DNA of 16,166 bases. Source: DATCRE01 sp964235605. Lineage in GTDB: Bacteria; Bacteroidota; Bacteroidia; Cytophagales; Cyclobacteriaceae. The stretch covers positions 1 to 16,166 of the forward strand of contig CAXSCR010000077.1 in the NCBI GenBank assembly GCA_964235605.1, written 5' to 3'. The notes below the pieces were generated by a model that worked only from the letters and a program-made list of their open reading frames with translations, ran no database searches and was not told where the DNA came from. The position numbers and the translations under genes were made by a program. Positions 12,462 to 16,166 of this stretch are shown here, one piece after another. Position 1 is the first letter of the stretch. Each line of letters begins with the position of its first letter.

Positions 12462-15173
12462 ATGGAAAGTAATATGATGGAAAATGAAGTCAACGTTAAA
12501 GAAGGAGATAAACTTGATCTAATCATAAAAGGAAAATCATTAACACTGAATGGTCCCTGGCATTTTGATGAAGCGTACTTCTATGCATCGGAAATAAATA
12601 TGAATCAGATAAGTGGGTGCCTTGACTATTTAATCACGCTTGAAGGTTTTAACAACCTCGTACATCCTGAGGACCGGGAATATATTAAAAATATAATAGG
12701 TGAACTTGAAGAAGGTAAATCAACAGATTATCACTTTCGGTTAATTACGCCTAATCTAGAAGTAAAACAAATATACGGTTACGCAAGCCTGCATTCACAA
12801 GATGTTTCACATGAAAAAATCAAGAATTGGACTGATTATGACGTCCAAAACGAGCTACACCTCAAAATTTTTAGGCATACTGAACGCGTAGCAGAAATTG
12901 GAAGCTGGACCTGGAATGTCAAAACACAGGAGCTTTACTACTCTGATCAGTTTTATCAAATCTATGGTTTAAAACCACAGCCATTACCGACATGGGATTA
13001 CTTCTCAAAATATATCCATCCTGACGATTTAGAAAGAGTAGTTAGTACGGCTTACTCAATGTTCGGAACAGGGGATAAAATTAGTATTGACTACAGAATA
13101 TATAGAGCTAGTGATGGAGAGTTAAGGTATCTACAATCAAAACACCAGGTATTTATTACTAAAACCGGTGCAAAATATTTTATCGGAACAACACAAGATA
13201 TAACGCAGCAAAAAAAATCTGACATAATTCTCGACACCATAAACGAAGTTTGCTTTGAATTAGATAAAGACTTTTGTATAAGATATGCAAACAAGAAAGC
13301 CTATCATATTTGGGATAAAACCACGCAAGACATAATCGATAAAAATATCTGGAATGTACTTCCGCAGTATGTAAACACAACCATATCTGAAGCCCTATTA
13401 AAAGCGTTGGACACAAAAAAACATATCGCACTTAATGCATTTTCAGCCTTAACTGATAAGTGGATGCATTTAAGCATTAACCCGACACCTACGGGTTTAT
13501 TTGTTCTCCATGTTGATATGCCTGAACCAACGGAAAAGGAGCAAGAAGTAAATCCAAAAGAATGGTCAGGAACAGCTGTACAAGAAGCAGGTAAAAATGA
13601 TAAGTGGTCTAAAATCAAGGATACTTTCTCGACCGAAGTAGAATTTGCAAAACATAAAGAATTGCTCCGAAAGGTTTTGGATGCCATGCCACATCTTGTA
13701 TGGATTAGTGATGGAAAAGGAAGCGATAATTACTTTAACGAGGCATGGTATACGTACACCGGAGTCAGCGGTAAAGAAAGTCTATGGCCGGAGCGGTTGA
13801 AAGCTGGTATAATTCATAAAAGCCAAGAGGAAGAGATCATGGAAAAATGGTCTAATTGCATAAATAAAGGCACATCCTATTCTGGAGAAATACTCATAAA
13901 AAATAAAGACGGTGAATATAGATGGCATCTAACTTTAATTAGACCTATTAAAGATGCGGAAGGCATTATACAACTGTGGTTTGGTACATTAACTGATGTT
14001 CATGAACAATTTTCGATAGAAACCACATTAAAAGAGAATAAAGATTTATTAGAAGCAATATTTGATTCTTCTATGAATTCAATTAATGTTCTTGACTGTA
14101 TTTACAATAAGGAGCACCAGGTCATAGATTTTAGATGGAAATATTATAATAAAAAAGCCCGCGAGCTTGCTGGGAATATTAACCTGATAGATAAACGAAT
14201 TACACATATATTCCCTGGATTCAAAGAAAATGGGTTGTTAGATAAATTAAAAACGGTTGCTTTAAATGGGCAAACAATCGATTTTGAACACCACTATAAT
14301 TACGATGGACTGGACATTTGGTTTTATACCGTCGTTGTAAAACTTGAAGACAGTATCATACTATCAAACTATGAAATAACGGAACGCGTAAAAGCCCAAC
14401 AAGCACTTGAAAGTTTGAATGAAAAGTTACACTTAAACAATTATACCTTAAAATCGCTTAATGATGAACTTTCCACCTTTGCATTTGTAGCTAGTCATGA
14501 TTTACGCGAACCACTTAGGAAAATTATCGTGTTCAGTAAAAGTCTTATTCAATATGAACAAGATCACCTTTCTGATAGAGGGAAAGAATACTTTAAACGC
14601 ATGATCGCCGCAGTATTTCGAATGGACAACCTTATTGATGATATTTTGCATTTCTCAAGTGCAAGCTCCAATTCAGAAGGCATCACCGAAGTAAACTTAA
14701 ACGAAACGATTAGGGAGGCCTTAAATGAATTACGTGAATTCATAAAAGAAAAAGGTGTTATGATTGAGTATGAGACAATGCCGATATTGAAAGGCTATCG
14801 ATTACAGCTTTTACAACTGATAAAAAATCTGATTAGTAATTCTATTAAATTTCAAAAGCAAACCAGTATACCTCACATCCATATCGGCTACAAAATATTA
14901 GAGGGAAAAGATATTCAGAATGATTTAGCACTAAAGCACCAAAAATATTTAAGACTGGATGTCCGTGATAACGGCATTGGTTTCGATGAGCAATTTGTAC
15001 AAAAAATATTTCAAATGTTTCAGCGCTTACATAGCACATCAGAGTTCCCAGGAACTGGCATGGGGTTAACCATTTGTAAAAAGGTTGTTGAGAACCATAA
15101 AGGTTTTATTACCGCTAATGGGCGTCTAGATGAAGGCGCCATATTTAGCTGCTATTTCCCGCTATTCAAATAA
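12462..15173 (+). CDS. Cytosolic multi-PAS sensor histidine kinase
   Basis: 903 residues with no membrane helix, so a soluble sensor. Five PAS/PAC-like units can be followed: about 25-115 (divergent, HPEDREYIKNI), 140-255 (GSWTWNVKTQELYYSDQFY, IHPDDLERV, GTTQDITQQK), 262-350 (EVCFELDKDFCIRYANKKAY), 401-520 (MPHLVWISDGKGSDNYFNEAW, YSGEILIKNKDGEYRWHL) and 525-640. A HisKA domain follows, with phospho-acceptor H679 in FVASHDLREPLRK. The HATPase has N-box residues N789 and N793 (KNLISNSIKF), G1 with D836 (DVRDNGIGFDE), and a G2-like FQMFQRLHSTSEFPGTGMGL. All kinase boxes are intact, so it should be active. It resembles phytochrome-like Bacteroidetes kinases, but no GAF domain is present. There is no receiver domain and no response-regulator gene beside it (orphan). 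The signal is unknown. Confidence 0.93.
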   Translation: MESNMMENEVNVKEGDKLDLIIKGKSLTLNGPWHFDEAYFYASEINMNQISGCLDYLITLEGFNNLVHPEDREYIKNIIGELEEGKSTDYHFRLITPNLEVKQIYGYASLHSQDVSHEKIKNWTDYDVQNELHLKIFRHTERVAEIGSWTWNVKTQELYYSDQFYQIYGLKPQPLPTWDYFSKYIHPDDLERVVSTAYSMFGTGDKISIDYRIYRASDGELRYLQSKHQVFITKTGAKYFIGTTQDITQQKKSDIILDTINEVCFELDKDFCIRYANKKAYHIWDKTTQDIIDKNIWNVLPQYVNTTISEALLKALDTKKHIALNAFSALTDKWMHLSINPTPTGLFVLHVDMPEPTEKEQEVNPKEWSGTAVQEAGKNDKWSKIKDTFSTEVEFAKHKELLRKVLDAMPHLVWISDGKGSDNYFNEAWYTYTGVSGKESLWPERLKAGIIHKSQEEEIMEKWSNCINKGTSYSGEILIKNKDGEYRWHLTLIRPIKDAEGIIQLWFGTLTDVHEQFSIETTLKENKDLLEAIFDSSMNSINVLDCIYNKEHQVIDFRWKYYNKKARELAGNINLIDKRITHIFPGFKENGLLDKLKTVALNGQTIDFEHHYNYDGLDIWFYTVVVKLEDSIILSNYEITERVKAQQALESLNEKLHLNNYTLKSLNDELSTFAFVASHDLREPLRKIIVFSKSLIQYEQDHLSDRGKEYFKRMIAAVFRMDNLIDDILHFSSASSNSEGITEVNLNETIREALNELREFIKEKGVMIEYETMPILKGYRLQLLQLIKNLISNSIKFQKQTSIPHIHIGYKILEGKDIQNDLALKHQKYLRLDVRDNGIGFDEQFVQKIFQMFQRLHSTSEFPGTGMGLTICKKVVENHKGFITANGRLDEGAIFSCYFPLFK

Positions 15174-15448
15174 TTACCAAACTCTATCCAGGCACGTTTC
15201 TATGAATTCGTTTGTGTATGAATACAGGAATGAACAAAAAACACTGTATCGGAACACGCATGCAAGCACCAAAAGATAAGTTCCACTGCGCGAAATTAAT
15301 TATGTACACAGAATAAATTGCAGTCCTTGCAGAGGGAACATTGCCATGATCATGTCGCTGATTGCGCCACGATCATTACAATGTTTTATAAACAAGGATT
15401 TTGTCTGGCGCTTTTGGTACCACGCAAAACGCTCGTTTTTTTTATGCG
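15174..15448. other. Non-coding sequence between the kinase and the REP region
   Basis: No supportable gene. The plus-strand frames starting at 15318 and 15346 run through the repeats and read like non-coding sequence. It contains one imperfect hairpin (listed separately) and ends in a T-run (about 15436-15443) just before the first REP unit. Confidence 0.5.
15346..15376. repeat. Imperfect 13+13 hairpin
   Basis: ATGATCATGTCGC (15346-15358) and GCGCCACGATCAT (15364-15376) pair at 11 of 13 positions, the other two being G-T-type, around a TGATT loop. It is unlike the REP sequence to its right. It may belong to the same decayed element or act as a structure after the kinase gene, about 170 bases past its stop; no T-run follows. 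Confidence 0.4.
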
Positions 15449-15459
15449 CGCCCTCCGCC

Positions 15460-15484
15460 CTTGTTGGTGTTCTTCACCAACAAG
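15460..15484 (+). repeat. REP hairpin copy 1 (TTCTT loop orientation)
   Basis: CTTGTTGGTG, loop TTCTT, CACCAACAAG: perfect 10-bp stem. First of four copies; the loop sequence sets the orientation. Confidence 0.88.
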
Positions 15485-15573
15485 CACGCTGTACTTTGAT
15501 TTGGGCACAGAAAGTGTTTATTTTTTTTTAGCAAGCAACAACGAATAACTTTCGCGCATCTCCGCCCTCCGCC

Positions 15574-15598
15574 CTTGTTGGTGTTCTTCACCAACAAG
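15574..15598 (+). repeat. REP hairpin copy 2 (TTCTT loop orientation)
   Basis: Identical stem and loop to copy 1, 114 bases to the right and in the same orientation, embedded in the second direct-repeat unit. Confidence 0.88.
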
Positions 15599-15649
15599 CC
15601 CGCTGCACTTTGATTTGGGCACAGAAAGTGCTTAATCTTTTTAAGCAAG

Positions 15650-15851
15650 CAACAACGAATAACCGTTTACGCATTTGTTATTCTGGACAATCACTTTCAT
15701 TTAATATGGCAAATGAAGGGTAATCATAAAAGAGAAGATGTGCAACGGGATTTTCTACGTTATACAAGTCAGCAAATATTGAAGCAATTAAGAAAAAACA
15801 ATTTGCCTTTCATTAATGAATTGCTCGTCAATGCCAAAGATCGCAAACATC
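15650..15851 (+). pseudogene. REP-associated tyrosine transposase (RAYT, Y1_Tnp) internal fragment
   Basis: In one plus-strand frame (phase of 15692) the sequence reads RITVYAFVILDNHFHLIW (about 15656-15709), then QMKGNHKREDVQRDFLRY and TSQQILKQLRKNNLPFINEL, LVNAKDRKHQ (to about 15853). NHFH is the HUH metal-binding motif of Y1 transposases, and the Tyr of FLRYTSQQ may be the catalytic tyrosine (inferred from position). The N-terminal region upstream of the HUH motif is missing, replaced by the REP repeat. The segment that normally lies between 'NAKDR' and 'HNNPVEAGL' has been deleted, so the fragment fuses out of frame to the C-terminal tail. Not functional. It is the probable past mobiliser of the REPs around it. 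Confidence 0.82.
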
Positions 15852-15958
15852 AATCCTGTTGAAGCTGGACTGTGTAAATATCCAGAAGAGTATAAATATT
15901 CCAGCGCAAAGTTTATTTAGTAATAATAACGAGTGGAATTTTAGTGCATCATAAAGGC
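15852..15958 (+). pseudogene. RAYT transposase C-terminal tail, copy A
   Basis: Reads NPVEAGLCKYPEEYKYSSAK before an in-frame stop. After a one-base shift it continues as NNNEWNF and, after another shift, VHHKG and stop (TAA at 15959-15961). This is the usual end of Bacteroidetes RAYT proteins. It is joined out of frame to the internal fragment on its left and is followed at 15971 by a REP. Confidence 0.8.
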
Positions 15959-15970
15959 TAAGCGTGTGCG

Positions 15971-15995
15971 CTTGTTGGTGAAGAACACCAACAAG
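15971..15995 (-). repeat. REP hairpin copy 3 (AAGAA loop, opposite orientation)
   Basis: CTTGTTGGTG, loop AAGAA, CACCAACAAG on the plus strand: the same element as copies 1 and 2 but inverted, lying about ten bases after the transposase stop. Confidence 0.88.
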
Positions 15996-16024
15996 GGCGT
16001 AGAAGCTTAATTACATCAGTAACT

Positions 16025-16132
16025 ATCCTGTTGAAGCTGAACTGTGTAAATATCCAGAAGCGTATAGATATTCCAGCGCAAGGTTTATTTTAGTAATAGT
16101 AACGAGTGGAATTTTAGTGCATCATGAAGGCT
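16025..16132 (+). pseudogene. RAYT transposase C-terminal tail, copy B
   Basis: A second copy of the tail, 172 bases after copy A: PVEAELCKYPEAYRYSSARF, then a shifted stretch, ending VHHEG and stop (TAA near 16133). It differs from copy A at scattered bases (for example GGACTG versus GAACTG, GAGTAT versus GCGTAT), so the duplication is not recent or the copies arrived separately. There is no other transposase sequence between A and B. Confidence 0.78.
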
Positions 16133-16143
16133 AAGCGTGTGCG

Positions 16144-16166
16144 CTTGTTGGTGAAGAACACCAACA
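16144..16166 (-). repeat. REP hairpin copy 4, truncated by the window edge
   Basis: CTTGTTGGTG, AAGAA, CACCAACA at the very end of the window; the last two bases of the stem lie outside. Same orientation as copy 3 and the same distance from tail copy B as copy 3 is from tail copy A. Confidence 0.85.

Larger units (their letters stand above)
15449..15663. repeat. Direct repeat, two units of about 101 bases at a 114-base period
   Basis: Unit 1 is 15449-15549 and unit 2 is 15563-15663. Both begin CGCCCTCCGCCC, run through a REP hairpin, then a second small hairpin (ACTTT...AAAGT around GATTTGGGCACAG), a T-rich patch and GCAAGCAACAACGAATAAC. In unit 2 the second stem is GCACTTT/AAAGTGC; in unit 1 it is GTACTTT/AAAGTGT, still pairable through G-U. 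The end of unit 2 runs directly into the transposase fragment. The minus-strand frame at 15442-15648 is produced by the repeat. Confidence 0.85.

Noticed and set aside
13091..13687. Minus-strand ORFs inside the histidine kinase gene
   Set aside because: Antisense shadows; the plus-strand PAS sequence is continuous and well supported.
15318..15648. Several ORFs of 61-76 codons on both strands across the REP units
   Set aside because: They run through the REP hairpins and direct repeats, start in non-coding sequence and have no family-like features.
15449..16166. Repeated hairpins considered as a CRISPR array
   Set aside because: Units are unevenly spaced (114 bases, then about 400, then 173), occur in both orientations, and lie around transposase remnants; there are no unique spacers of constant length and no cas genes.

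Overview
The window looks like chromosomal DNA from a member of the Bacteroidota, most likely a Cytophagales-type environmental bacterium. The base composition is AT-rich, Shine-Dalgarno sequences are few, and several starts are preceded by TAnnTTTG, the -7 element of Bacteroidetes promoters. The gene families also fit: a paired set of Bacteroidetes-style L,D-transpeptidases, a short basic 'AKINK...ILP' protein, a cytosolic multi-PAS histidine kinase and a REP-associated transposase remnant. The placement is inferred from family resemblance; there is no rRNA or other marker to fix the genus.

Layout. The left edge (1-476, minus) is a truncated pyridoxamine-phosphate-oxidase-fold 'general stress' protein. 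Two cell-wall genes then converge with an 11-base gap: a secreted YkuD_2-type L,D-transpeptidase-like protein (858-1652, plus) and a lipoprotein L,D-transpeptidase of the YcbB type (1664-3439, minus). A 50-residue conserved-looking ORF (3688-3840, minus) and a MaoC-like hydratase (4091-4576, minus) follow. Divergent from the hydratase is a two-gene plus-strand unit: a phospholipase-D-fold protein whose HKD motif has Asn in place of Lys (4744-6006), and a YccS/FUSC-type membrane protein (6106-8232). The FUSC gene converges with a DedA-family membrane protein (8551-9201, minus). The space between them is filled by a roughly 111-base tandem repeat that has copied the 3' end of dedA. A CDGSH iron-sulfur protein (9258-9482, minus) comes next.

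From 9483 onward the sequence becomes accessory and decayed. A membrane sensor gene (Cache-like sensing domain, TM helix, HAMP) survives as a plus-strand pseudogene at about 9572-10627 with seven or more reading-frame changes and no output domain. Then come a secreted YHS-domain protein (10686-11144), a convergent small HTH regulator with a TTG start (11147-11578, minus) and a divergent 79-residue protein of unknown function (11668-11907). A perfect 7+7 palindrome in the shared upstream region is the natural candidate for the regulator's operator. A long non-coding stretch (11908-12461) carries a near-perfect 42-base hairpin in what is probably the leader of a five-PAS soluble histidine kinase (12462-15173).

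The right edge (15174-16166) is a decayed REP/RAYT region. It holds four copies of a 10-bp-stem REP hairpin, two in each orientation, a 114-base direct repeat around the first pair, an internal fragment of a Y1 (HUH) transposase that retains its NHFH motif, and two copies of that transposase's C-terminal tail, each followed directly by a REP. No complete transposase, tRNA, rRNA or CRISPR array was seen. The most unusual items are this REP-plus-transposase-tail arrangement, the repeat that copied the dedA end, and the atypical PLD-like protein with its FUSC neighbour.
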